Below, in pieces: positions 31,107-41,261 of a stretch of DNA of 64,000 bases; the stretch's first letter is position 1, and each line of letters starts with the position of its first letter. The translations under genes and the position numbers were made by a program. This DNA is from Adiantum capillus-veneris (taxonomy: Eukaryota; Streptophyta; Polypodiopsida; Polypodiales; Pteridaceae): NCBI GenBank assembly GCA_014529385.2, contig CM043963.1, positions 105,305,912 to 105,369,911 of the forward strand, in the 5' to 3' direction. Under the pieces are notes generated by a model. It saw nothing but the letters and a program-made list of their open reading frames with translations. It was not told the DNA's origin and made no database searches.

Positions 31107-32046
31107 CTATTCCTTTAAGAGACTAAAAGCTGAAATCTCTTTTTGGATCCATCTGAAAGTGACCTCTTTCTTTTGCAAAGCGTGAAGAGGTGATGCTATC
31201 TCTGTAAAATTCCTTATAAACCTTCTATGGTAGGAACACAATCCCAAGAAGCTTATGACATCGTGCACAGTCTTCAAGCCTGGGCATGTCTTAATAGCTT
31301 CGACCTTTGCAGGATCCATTCAGACACCATCCTTTGAGACTATGTGGCCAGGAAAGTGGATCTCTTCTAGGAAGAATTCACTTTTCTTAGGATTGACAAG
31401 TAGCCTGTGACCGTGCAGCTCTTCGAACACAATGGTCAAGTGACGCCTATGCTCCTCTTCATTCTTCGAATAGACTATCATGTCATCGAAAAAACGTCCC
31501 AACAAACTGTTGATGCGAGCGAAAAATCCAGTCCATCATTTTGTTGAACGTGGCAGGAGCATTTGTTAGCCCAAACGGCATCACTAGAAACTCATAAAGA
31601 CCAAATGTCGTTATGAACGCAGTCTTGTGCACATCCTCTGGCCTTATACGAATCTGATGGTACCCACTCTTAAGGTCTATCCTGCTAAAAATTGCAGCAC
31701 CCTCTAAATGATTGAGAATATCATCAATTCTAGGAATAGGAAACCTATTCTTGATGGTATTCTTATTCAACGCACGGTAATCAATACACATGTGCCATGA
31801 GCCATCCTTTTTTTGCATTAGGAGCATTAGGGAGCAAAAGGCTGAAGAACTAGGCTGAATCATCCCCTTCTCTAATAACTCCTCAACCTGGCCCATAATC
31901 TGTTTCTGCTGCGTCGCGCTAACCCTGTAGGGAGGTCTATTTGGTGGGCTACACCCTAGCACCAAATCTATCCGATGATCCTCAGGTCTCTCCCGTTGCA
32001 ATTGCGACAGTAATGAATCAGACAAACAGTTACTAAACTCTTGCAA
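31107..32046 (-). pseudogene. Element 2 reverse transcriptase
   Basis: RT motifs are spread over two frames: [29 protein letters not shown] and [12 protein letters not shown] in the first (32046-31483), then [18 protein letters not shown] and FLGLCSYHRRF in the second. The frame shift lies near 31490-31505, just before the catalytic FDD. A TGA between SKDGV and MDPAKVEAIK (31320) could be a former CGA. The catalytic aspartates remain, but the protein cannot be made in one piece. Confidence 0.9.
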
Positions 32047-32058
32047 AAATGCTGACCT

Positions 32059-32778
32059 TTATTTATCTAACACATATAAATTTGATTGACAATTATTTGA
32101 GACATCACGTGCAAAAATCAAGTACACAAAAAGATGATTCTTTATTGCATAAGTGAAAGCGGAAGGAGATACAATAGGGACAGACTCCCGTTTGAGCTTT
32201 ACATCCAAAACATGAGTTTTGCCCCTATGCTGAAGGGTGATCGTCTTGCCGAAGGCATACAGCATGCCATGCACTCTGAACATCCACGAAATTCCAAGTA
32301 GCGCATCGCACCCTTCCAATGGCATGATATAGAACTCTTTTGTGTCCACATAAGACTAAATATGCAGACGCAGCTTTCCCTAAATGAGAGTAACACTCTA
32401 TGAGTGGCCAGGACATGCCAACCCTGCCTCTCTTGTGTACCCCATTTCTTCAGCTCTGATGCCCAGCTTCATAGCTAACTCTGGTGAGATAAAGTTTGCT
32501 TTGGCACCTGGATCAAAGAAGATGAGTGACGTCTGATCCCTAACTTTACCCCATGCCCTGCATAACTCATTGGCATCTGTACTCGGCCTATCACCCACCA
32601 TGTCTGGCACCAATCCTACCATGGGATCAGGATTCTTGCTTTTCTGGTCTTCTTTATCATCTGATTCAGCTGGTCTTTTCCTTTGTGGACAATTAGTAGC
32701 AATCTGATCAGGCTGCTCACATATAATGCATTTGTTTTCAGTAATTAGGACCTTCTTTTCCTCAAGCGACTTACGCAC
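32059..32778 (-). pseudogene. Element 2 zinc knuckle and protease remnant
   Basis: CIICEQPDQIATNC keeps the CX2CX4-X-X4C spacing, but the zinc-binding His is replaced by Gln. The protease motif reads FFDPGAKANFIS, with Pro in place of the Ser/Thr after the catalytic Asp. A second piece (32349-32059) holds GCDALLGISWM, the ILG-type turn. Both changes suggest loss of function before or after silencing. Confidence 0.8.
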
Positions 32779-33176
32779 AAAAGGCTTCCTTTTCTATTTC
32801 TTTGCCTGCGTTCCAGAAATCCCGGCTGAGTCCTTGTCTATGGTGGCCTTTTTTGACCCTTGTGATGCTTCAGGAGCCGTTTTCACAAAGGGCTTCTTCG
32901 CAGAATTTTTCTTTTGATGCCCTCCTTTCTCATTGCTCGGAAACCTAGTGTCCTCTCCTTTCAACAAGGCAAAACCAATGTTAGCAACTTTTATGAGCTA
33001 GGTGAGGGTAGCTACTCTGTTCTTAGCCCTTTAGGCAGCCCACAAAAATACTTCTCTATCTGCTCTGTCAATGGCACAAATCTGTAGGAGGTCATTGAGA
33101 GTAACGCTTTACAAAACCTCGGATTGTGCTCCACTAAGTAAGTTGGTGTCAATCTATCATGACATCGGCTTCAAAT

Positions 33177-34337
33177 TCATTTTGATAGCCAAGCAGATGC
33201 AAACATTTTTTTGAAGTAGACCAAGGTGGCAAGTACCTGTCCTTGCATTAACAATGTCGTCCACCATGTAAGCGCATTGTCCTTCAAGAAAGTGGCAATT
33301 TTCTTAACCTTAGAGGCCTCTGTAAAATTCCCTCCTACATAAGCTGTATCAAACTGCGGGAGGAAAGTAAGAGCCTTTGCTTTATCCTCAAAGCCACTGA
33401 AAGTGCTGAACTTCACAATTGCACCACCTTCTTTGTAAGCTTTCGGCTTCTCCAGTGCCCCCAAGTTGTCATAAACAATGGTCTGCAACATGGGCACTGT
33501 AGTAGGCATGATAATCACATCTTGGCCATTAACATTTTGCGTCAGAGGTGCGATATCTGGCTGATGTCTAGAAAAACCAGCCATGCTAAAATGACCCTGT
33601 GGCACCCCAAACTGGCCCTGGTTGCACTGAACCCTGGTGCATGCCGATGCTACCATACATGGGGTTTGGCATCATGCCTGGCATACCCCCAAACACTGTT
33701 CTTGGCATGTACAGCTGACTTCTAGGCGCATAACCAGCCATACTTTAGACACAGATCCTCCCCCGAAATACCCAGGATATACCATGGGTGGTGGAAAAAC
33801 TGGGTGCATTGCCTGGTAACCAGTTCCCTGTCCATTCAAGACAGCATGCGGGCTCTAAAAGGTGGCGGGCTGAACTGGAATAACCTGTGGATTAGGCGTC
33901 CTAACCACCTGTTCAAGGATGGGAGGAATCGTTTTTGGAGCCCCTAACTCCACAACATGCAAGTGTTCCGTATCCTGCTGAGTCGCATGAAGTACTTGGG
34001 CTTGAGCCTCAACAAGCTCTGTTCGCGGTGTGGGTTGCCTATTTTGTTGTTGCAATGGTGGCGCTTGCAAGAAGTCCATAAACCTTGGGTTCTGCACCAA
34101 TTGTGAAAAGACATTCACCGCGGCAACTAACTGGGTCCTGAACGCATCATCCTCAAGTTGCCCGGTCATAAAGCCCTGTACTATTGGAGGGACATTCACA
34201 TCAATAGGAAGTACAGCCTGACATGGCCGTGAACTCTCGCCAATCTCGAAGACCATAGGAGTTTCTTGCCTATCCTTCGAAGAGGAAACCTCTTCCATAA
34301 TGCCCTTCCCTTTGTCGGCCGTAGTGTAATCCTGCAT
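33177..34337 (-). pseudogene. Element 2 gag remnant
   Basis: The likely ATG is at 34337 (MQDYTTADKGKG), inside the internal region next to the PBS; the open frame further upstream lies in the LTR. The first frame ends at 33855. The core domain (33656-33177) contains STFSGFEDKAKALTFLPQFD and NALTWWTTLLMQG, which fit the retrotransposon gag fold. Several frameshifts separate the pieces. The stretch 33176-32780 continues in broken frames up to the zinc knuckle. Confidence 0.8.
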
Positions 34338-34402
34338 TCCTATACTCTGTGTCTTTACCCAAAACAACCGAGGCTCACTTTTTGAGGAAAAAGTGATTGA
34401 TA

Positions 34403-34419
34403 TCCCGACAACGGAACCT
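34403..34419 (-). other. Element 2 primer binding site (tRNA-Glu-like)
   Basis: On the minus strand this reads AGGTTCCGTTGTCGGGA. It resembles the complement of a plant tRNA-Glu 3' end (TGGTTCCGTTGCCGGGA from memory) with about two differences. It directly adjoins the LTR end at 34420. Confidence 0.55.
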
Positions 34420-35344
34420 TGAAACCGGCCTGTGGGGCGGTAGGCTTTGGCTTTCACCCAAAATTCTTTACTTTACTTTAGACACACACACACAGAGACT
34501 ACTTTGCAAAAGAAACCTGCGACGGGAATTAACACTTAAGCACACACACGGCTCGGAAGCTAGAATGCTCCGAGCAGACGCCGACAACCTGTAGGCCCCA
34601 AAATTGGCGCCCCTTTTGGTATTTTTTTATTCTTTGAGAGTGTAAATTACAAAGTAGAGTCCTTGAAATTCTTTACCTATATCCAGCTAGATACCACCTG
34701 TTTTTGCCAAATTTCGGCAGCATAACAACCCCGAAAATTGCGCGAAACCAATTCCCTTGCTGGAACTCACTTCCACTTGCATAAAGCCTTTGATTCCTAC
34801 CCAAAAACAATAAATTCAACACGTTGTATGTACTGGTTTTTTGCCCTGTTTTCAGTCCCAAACAGTTCCCTAACTATACTCTGCCAGTGGGGTACGCTTC
34901 CCAATGGTTCTGGCGTTCGTATGACTGAAAAACAATCAAATTACAGTGCATACACAGCGTTGAAAACGCACCTGTATGATAAGGTTATGAACCTCACCAG
35001 TGCCTGCTTTGGAGTAGCAGTTAGCTACCCCTGTTCCTACTCAAGGAGGCTCTTGCCTCAGCACAAAAGCATGAAACCACACAGTTGTACATCAGTCAAA
35101 TGAAGAGCCCTCTTGTGGGGCATCACATAACTACACGTAGGGGAGAGAGAGAGCAGTGTGTATTGTGCAGGGCATCACTCCTAGGACCACACTGTACATG
35201 AGAGGGAAAGAAAGCACTCCATCACTCTTAACCTGTGACAAATGCAAAATGAGGCCTCCCTCAGCTAGAAATTCGGCGCCCTTTTTTTTGAATGAGGCAA
35301 GTACACAAGAAAGTGCCACTTGGCACATTTACAAGCATTTGCCC
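34420..35344 (-). repeat. Element 2, 5' LTR, first part
   Basis: Starts TGAAACCGGCC and matches 8480-9471 throughout. It is interrupted at 35344 by element 3 and resumes at 40660. No gene is seen; open frames here also occur in the left LTR. Confidence 0.9.
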
Positions 35345-35467
35345 TGAAAGGGCGGTGGTGATGTGTGTGCTAGTCTCTACCCAACCGTGCTATCTTATAG
35401 CCTCCCCCTAGCGTACACATTGTCCGACCGTGCCGATGGCCTTGCCCATAGGACCCATGTCCTTACA
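35345..35467 (-). repeat. Element 3, 3' LTR
   Basis: 123 bp, starting TGAAAGGGCGGTGG and ending TCCTTACA. It differs from the right copy at several sites, mostly transitions. The purine tract AGGGGGGGG (minus strand) follows at 35470-35478. Confidence 0.95.
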
Positions 35468-35519
35468 TTACCCCCCCCCTTGGAAAATTGTTTTCGTCCT
35501 CGAAAACGAACATAGGAAT

Positions 35520-36911
35520 CTTAAGTGCGGAGACATTCTCCCATGTAGAATCTTCTTCAAGTCTATCTAGCCATTTTACCAACACCTGTCGTCTGACATG
35601 ATGTCTGGTGCGAAGCTCATGCGAATCCAAAATCTTTTCAGGCTCATGAGGAATGCTTGGCGGTTCGATAAGGTCAACTAAAACACCTGTGTCAATGACA
35701 TTATCATTCTATCCTAGCTGTTTTCATAAACGGCTAACATGAAAAATGGGATGAACTCGTGAGTGCTCTGGGAGAGCTAACTTATAGGCCACTTGAGCTA
35801 TATGTTTGAGAATGGTAAATGGTCCACAATAGCATGGTGAAAGTTTAGCAACTTTTTCAATCTTCAGACTTTCTGAATGCTCCGGAACTTTGAGGAAAAC
35901 CTTGTCTCCTTCTTCAAAAGTAGCAAGACGACGATGCTCATCTGCGTACTTCTTATATCGATCTTGAGCTTGCTTAACATTCTGTCGAGCAACTCAAAGC
36001 ATGTCAAAATGGTCTTGGAGAAAATCCTTTGCTTGTTGTATTTTCTCCTTAACCAACCCCACCGTAACGGATGATCTAGGTTGAAATCTATATAAAAGCA
36101 TAAATGTACTAAACCCTGTAGTCACATGCTTTGAACTATTATAAGCAAATTCCAATATAGGTAAGTAGTCTTCCCAATTGGTTTGCTTCTTGCTAACGTA
36201 CGCTCATAGCATATCCTCTAGCCCTTTATTAACTCTTTTTGTTTGACCATCCGTTTCTGGATGATCAGCCGTCCTTAGATTAAGTTTAGTTTCCAGCTTT
36301 TGAAACCCGGCTCTCCAAAAGTGATTATCGAACTTTCGATCTCTGTCACTAATGATACTAGCTGGAAGACCGTAGACTTTATATATATGCTCTATAAACA
36401 GCCGTGCTAATTCTGATAACCGTAGTCTTAGTGGGAATGAATCGACCCATCTTTGTGAGACGGTCTACAATTACTCAAATGGCATCATGGCCACGATTTG
36501 TAGTAGGTAGTCCTACTACAAAATCCATAGAGATACTCTCCCACTTACCTTGTGGAATCTATAAAGGATGTAAAAGGCCACCTACCCTGAGGTGCTCTGC
36601 CTTATTAACTTGGCACTGTTGACAGTTTAGTACGTCCTCTTGAACATCATGATGTAAGCCCAGCCAATACAATTACCGTCGAACTAAGGCATACGTCCTA
36701 CGAATACCTGAATGACCAGCACTTGGACTATCATGACACTCAAATAAGATTTGGCGTGTAGTGTCTGAGTCTTTTGGTACACATACTCTACCTTTGTGGA
36801 GTAAGTAGCCATGATCAATGGAAAAATTCTTCCATCGCTTAAGCTCTTCCTGAGTAGAGGTGGAGCTTTATGTGTTGGAGTTTCTTTATCACTAGCATCA
36901 CTCTTTACCAC
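35520..36911 (-). pseudogene. Element 3 integrase and chromodomain remnant
   Basis: Read across frames, the order is: the RT connection end (VVKSDASD), an abrupt jump to the start of the integrase zinc region (HGYLLHKGRVCVPKD, CHDSPSAGHSG), the core (MDFVVGLPTT, VIVDRLTKMGRFIP), a GPF/GPY-like region and a chromodomain (35640-35520) with PEKILDSHELRTRHH and VLVKWLDRLEEDSTWEN. RNase H, which should lie between VVKSDASD and the zinc region, is missing apart from its first few residues. Many stops and shifts are present, so this is a relic. Confidence 0.75.
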
Positions 36912-36919
36912 AAATGGCT

Positions 36920-37930
36920 TAAGTGAGTTGACGATTGCTAGGATGGGAGCAGTGGCTATAACTACCTTGAGTTGTTCGAAATTGTGTCTTTGGGCTTCTT
37001 CCCAAGAAAAAGGTCTTACCTTTTGCTTTAAGTTGATCTGTCATAGGAACAACAATTTTGGCATAATCACGGATATACTATTGATAAAATCCAGCCATGC
37101 TTTAAAATATTTGAAGCTCCTCGACCATGTTGGGATGTGGCCATCGAAGAATGGCAGTGACCTTGTCAGTGTCCATTTTGATGCTAGAATAAGAGATCAC
37201 ATGACCAAGGTAATGTATCTCTGTTTTGAAGAAATCGCACTTGCTTTGCTTAGCATACAGCACGTGAGCTCGGGTTGTTCAAACACTAATCGTAAGTGTT
37301 CTATGTGTTCATCTTCAGTCTTACTGTAAATGAGAATGTCATCAAGGAAAACCACAACAAATTTTCCAAGATAGGGACATAAGACACTATCCATGAGTGT
37401 CATAAATGTAGCTGGAGCATTGGTTAGACCAAAAGGCATAACCAAAAATTCAAAATGCCCGAACCGTGTTCTAAAGGGAGATTTGGAAATATCTTGTAGT
37501 AGGATACGCACCTGGTGATATCTTGAACAAGATCTATCTTTGTATAGTATCTTGCCCCGTGGAGTTGATCAAACAACTCATCCACTCGAGGTAGAGGATA
37601 CTTGTTCTTGATGGTTGTTGCATTTAATCCGTGATAATCTACCTTTCTTTTTTACCAATAGAATTGATGATGCCCAAGGGGAAGTGCTAGGTCTAATGAA
37701 ACCACGAGCAAAGTAGTCAGACAACTGACTCTCAACCTCCTTGGCTTTCTTTAGCACTCATACAATAAGGTGGTTTACTCACCGGTTTAGTGACTGGCAA
37801 GACATCTATGCCATGCTACACATCACGTGTAGAAGGTAAACCCGGTGGTAAATCACTTGAGAACACATCACTATACTCCATGAGTAAGTGAGTTAGCTTT
37901 TGCCATGCAAAAGGAGAAAGTAAACTAGAG
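36920..37930 (-). pseudogene. Element 3 reverse transcriptase remnant
   Basis: The best-kept part (37511-37197) has [17 protein letters not shown] and the catalytic [17 protein letters not shown], typical of Ty3 RT. Upstream motifs around 37560-37660 survive only in broken frames. The downstream thumb region carries frameshifts near 37200. The catalytic aspartates are present, but no continuous frame remains. Confidence 0.85.
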
Positions 37931-37935
37931 TTATG

Positions 37936-38832
37936 TTAGGATGGAGAAACTTGTAATTCCTGTAATGTTTGTTTTATAACATTTGCACATTGCTCTATAG
38001 AATTAAAATTGAGAGCACTTTGCTCGTTAGATTTGTTAACACTTTGTTTATCAGTGGAATTCATTGCACTTTGCATACCATTAGAATTCATTGCACTTTG
38101 CATACCATTACTAGAATTCACCGCACTTTGCTCTTGAGAATTCACAAGAGTTGGAGACAAGCTGTAACACAAAAAGACTTTATATATTAAATCTGCTTTC
38201 TGCAAAATAGAAGGCTCGGCTATACATATAAGAGGTGCAGATGGTATATTTTTTTCACCAAGCAAAAGCACATGTTTACCATTGGCCATAAAGGATAAGG
38301 AGTTGTGTTCATAACTAGTGTGCAATGTGTTTCCTAAACCATGCAGCCACTCCCGTCCTAAAACTACATCAGCACGGTCCATGTTCATAACTTGGAAGTC
38401 AAGGGTCATCGTATGATCTTGAACAATAAGCTCAACCCCTTAAACTACCGTGTCCCATACTTCTTTATCATTCCCAGACATCTGCTCCACCACATACTTG
38501 TGAGAGCAGGGAGTCTGTGTTAGCTTCAATTTCTTGACTAGCTTATAGTTTAAGAAGTTATGAGTTGCACCATCATCCACTAAAATATGAATACATTGTA
38601 CGTTAATAGTTCCATGCATGCGAATCAAATCATGGGGGCCAAAGGTGGGTTGCCACATTGAAGCAGGCACACAACACTTGTGCTTTTCTTCCATATAAAG
38701 AACCTCTACAACACAATATTTAGGAGATGAATCTAATGTGAGGCGTTGTACCGTGTGCATGGCCTTTTCTTTGCCTTGCAAAAGAGGACAATCTTTCTTG
38801 TTATGTTGGTCCGAAAGACATCTAAAACACAA
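37936..38832 (-). pseudogene. Element 3 zinc knuckle and protease remnant
   Basis: CFRCLSDQHNKKDC is a canonical CX2CX4HX4C knuckle. The protease motif is ILVDDGATHNFL, with DDG in place of DSG/DTG, a form seen in several plant Ty3 proteases. A stop at 38440 separates it from the rest, which has VVLGREWLHGLG. Between protease and RT lies a short tandem repeat coding for units like NSNGMQSAM (38045-38110). Confidence 0.82.
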
Positions 38833-39220
38833 ATGGTGTTTCTTTGCACGCTCAAAATCAGCAGTGCTGAGAGACCCACGTGGAGTATCTCGTGACTACT
38901 TAGGCTTTTTAGCCTCTTGTGGGCGTGGAGAGGTAGATTGTCTCTTATTCCTCTTGGAATGTATGGGAGATCTACCTCGCCATTGGTTCTTAGCCACATT
39001 GCTCTTAGCAAAAGTATTCTTAGAGTAGAAAACATTTCCTTTCCTCTCTTGGTCATCATCATATCTTTGGGCATGACTGATGGCTTATTCCAAAGTTTTT
39101 GGATGTTGGGTTTTGACATGAAGACGATAGTCTTTGTCAAGACCCCTATTAAAACCGTATCTTTTGGAATTCATCTAGACCTTCTAGTTTTAATATGATT
39201 TCCTGATACTTTGAAAGATA

Positions 39221-39810
39221 CTACGTGAGAAAGAGGCCAAACATGCGGCATGCATCCCATGCTAACCAATTCTTATCTTCTTCATTGAAGTCCAAAATCT
39301 CTTTGGATAAAGAAGCTTGAAATGCAGCCCAAGACGGAGGACGAGCATCTATTGGAAATGTCATCCACCACTTATAGGCCTTGCCTTTAAGAGATAGACT
39401 TGTTTCCACATCCGTCTTTATATCCGGGGTGTGTCTCAATCTATGAATATCACTCCATTTGTGTAAGAACGTATTGACCGCATCCTTGTTGCGATCACGC
39501 TCTTCCCTGTGAAACTCAGGAATGGTGATACTCTTAAGTAATGCATTGCTACCTTCTACATCTTCTGCAGCACTTGTAACTCCGTAAGATAGGTAACATT
39601 TGCATTGAGTGCAGAGAGGTTGCTTTCAAGTACGCTTTGGCGATGTTCCAGAGTCTTGAAAGAAGCCATATCTGCAAACCCATGATCTCCTAGATCATCA
39701 TCACCACACATATTAGTGTCAATAGCACCCGTGGTGCCCTGATTTTGATCTACATGCTCAAAATCAAAAGTGTGTATAGATGGGATATCATCACTGGCCA
39801 TTGTAAACAC
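39221..39810 (-). pseudogene. Element 3 gag remnant
   Basis: The N-terminal frame (39810-39556, best ATG near 39801) is acidic with a predicted helix (LEHRQSVLESNLSALNANV). A second frame (39439-39221) has KGKAYKWWMTF and WAAFQASLSKEI of the gag domain. The frames between and after these (to 38833) are shifted and broken. Confidence 0.75.
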
Positions 39811-40173
39811 GCACTAATGTAAAGAGAGAAAAAACCTACTTGTACCTTGTGAAATTGAAGTCTTTGTGTTTTGTATGCTCCACGATTTGCGTTGCATGCG
39901 AACCTCGCCTTGCGAAAATTGTAGAGCTTCACGTGTCGTTCGTCATAAGAACACCTTTGTTGCCTCTTCACAAAAACTCGTCGTTTTTGTGAAGGCTTTT
40001 GCTCACTTTGAAGCTACCTCCTTGAGGAAAAAAGAATTTTTGGAGGAAAACTTGCCTTCCTCAAAAAAGTGAAAAGGAAGGGTGAAACTACTTCCTTGAA
40101 GTTTGAAACTTTCCCTTTTCTTCTAGCTTTTCTTTCAACACAAGTATGCTATCTTTCCTTGTTATACACAACA

Positions 40174-40340
40174 AGGGTCAATAGCTCGATGGTAAAGTAT
40201 TGGCCTCTTACCCTCATGGGGTGGGTTCAACCCTCCTTTATGCAAGGGTTAAGCGGGCCTTCCTACGCGTGCAGCCAATGGCGCCAACGGAAGCCTTGGG
40301 AGCCGTCGAGTTGCCGTTCGAGTTTGCCTTGATTGTGCGC
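40174..40340 (+). mobile_element. tRNA-Lys-like SINE head inside element 3 leader
   Basis: TAGCTCGATGGTAAAG (40182-40197) resembles an A box and GGTTCAACCCT (40224-40234) a B box of RNA polymerase III. The stretch between them, with CCTCTTACCC, resembles plant tRNA-Lys around its anticodon. The unit lies antisense to element 3, in the leader between gag and PBS. Its right end is uncertain and no target duplication was identified. A decayed tRNA pseudogene is the alternative. Confidence 0.5.
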
Positions 40341-40523
40341 TCTAGAGGGCATAGGTGGGGTGTTCACGATCGGCTGTCATTGTCTGTCCAAGCGCGCTTC
40401 GCACAAGAAATTGTGCCTATCTTCTTTTTGCTGCACAGCGGAGACGTCGATGTCTGTGGAACATGAGAGAGAAGCAACGCGTCGCACGCATATGCAACCC
40501 GCTTTCGCCTCCTCGCAAAAATA

Positions 40524-40535
40524 GCTCTGATACCA
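40524..40535 (-). other. Element 3 primer binding site (initiator tRNA-Met)
   Basis: On the minus strand, TGGTATCAGAGC is the classic initiator-Met site of plant LTR elements. It is separated by one base from the LTR start at 40537. Confidence 0.92.
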
Positions 40536-40536
40536 G

Positions 40537-40659
40537 TGAAAGGGCGGTGGTAATGTGTGTGCTAGTTTCCACCCAACCGTGCTATCTTATAACCTCCCCC
40601 TAGCGTACATACTGTCCGACCGTGTCGGTGGCCTTGCCCATAGGACTTATGTCCTTGCA
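40537..40659 (-). repeat. Element 3, 5' LTR
   Basis: 123-bp copy paired with 35345-35467; it ends GTCCTTGCA. The next five bases TGCCC are the target duplication. Confidence 0.95.
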
Positions 40660-41179
40660 TGCCCGTTTCGGGGTTGCCGCCTAAAAATCTCCCGACTGGT
40701 TGCTTAGTTGACTTCACGGCAAAGTTGTAAAATGTTCCCCTTGTCATTCCGAAGGTAATGACACAACACATTTCACGACCCAGAATAGCAGTTTCCTAAT
40801 TTTTAGGAAATGATTCCGTTGGGCTCCCACTGGTCATCTGACCATCTATCCTCATTGGGACCACATCCTAAAGTGCAATCTGGCCCAAATATCGGATACT
40901 TTCTGTTGGTAGTCCCACCTTGATTTTATGCCTTTATTGAGTTCACATCCTAGTATCCACCAACTTGCTAAGTGCGACGGGGGACCTACATGACCTTGGA
41001 CCGAGCCTAGACACCCTCTTACTATACGAATTCCAGTGCGACCAACTTCCCGTCTACGGATGAAACTACCGTTCACATTGGCCATACAATGTCCAACCAT
41101 TTGCAAGTTCAAAAAGAGGGTAAAAATCATTTGAAAGAAACCAACAACTAAGGTTAGCAATTGCCACGTCCTCGTGACA
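40660..41179 (-). repeat. Element 2, 5' LTR, second part
   Basis: Resumes the right LTR after element 3. It contains CCTAAAAATCTCCCG and TAGTTGACTTC, the uninterrupted version of the site where element 1 entered the other LTR. It ends CGTGACA. Confidence 0.9.
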
Positions 41180-41196
41180 TAGTTAACAGTTGCCTC

Positions 41197-41199
<3 letters not shown>

Positions 41200-41261
<62 letters not shown>
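41200..41261. repeat. (CT)n microsatellite next to element 2
   Basis: A CT tract of about 60 bp with one interruption (CTCCTC), starting 20 bp after the end of element 2. A similar tract abuts the other end (8455-8480). Confidence 0.9.

Larger units (their letters stand above)
35345..40659 (-). mobile_element. Element 3: Ty3 chromovirus with 123-bp LTRs
   Basis: Two 123-bp LTRs (35345-35467 and 40537-40659) start TGAAAGGGCGG and end CA. The target duplication TGCCC lies at 35340-35344 and 40660-40664. A PPT (minus strand AGGGGGGGGTAA) follows the left LTR, and an initiator-Met primer site precedes the right one. The interior carries gag, zinc knuckle, protease, RT, integrase and chromodomain remnants, all broken, and it lacks most of RNase H. 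LTRs this short are unusual for a Ty3 element with a full-type interior. Confidence 0.95.
8480..41179 (-). mobile_element. Element 2: old Ty3 chromovirus interrupted by elements 1 and 3
   Basis: Two LTR copies match over about 1.45 kb once the nested insertions are removed. The left copy is 8480-9471 plus 28493-28982, and the right copy is 34420-35344 plus 40660-41179. The internal region (28983-34419) carries minus-strand gag, protease, RT, RNase H, integrase and chromodomain remnants with many frameshifts and stops. A PPT and a tRNA-Glu-like PBS lie in the expected places. No target duplication is visible; the left border runs into a (CT)n tract, which may have overwritten it. It is the oldest layer of the complex because both its LTRs were targets for later insertions. 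Confidence 0.9.
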
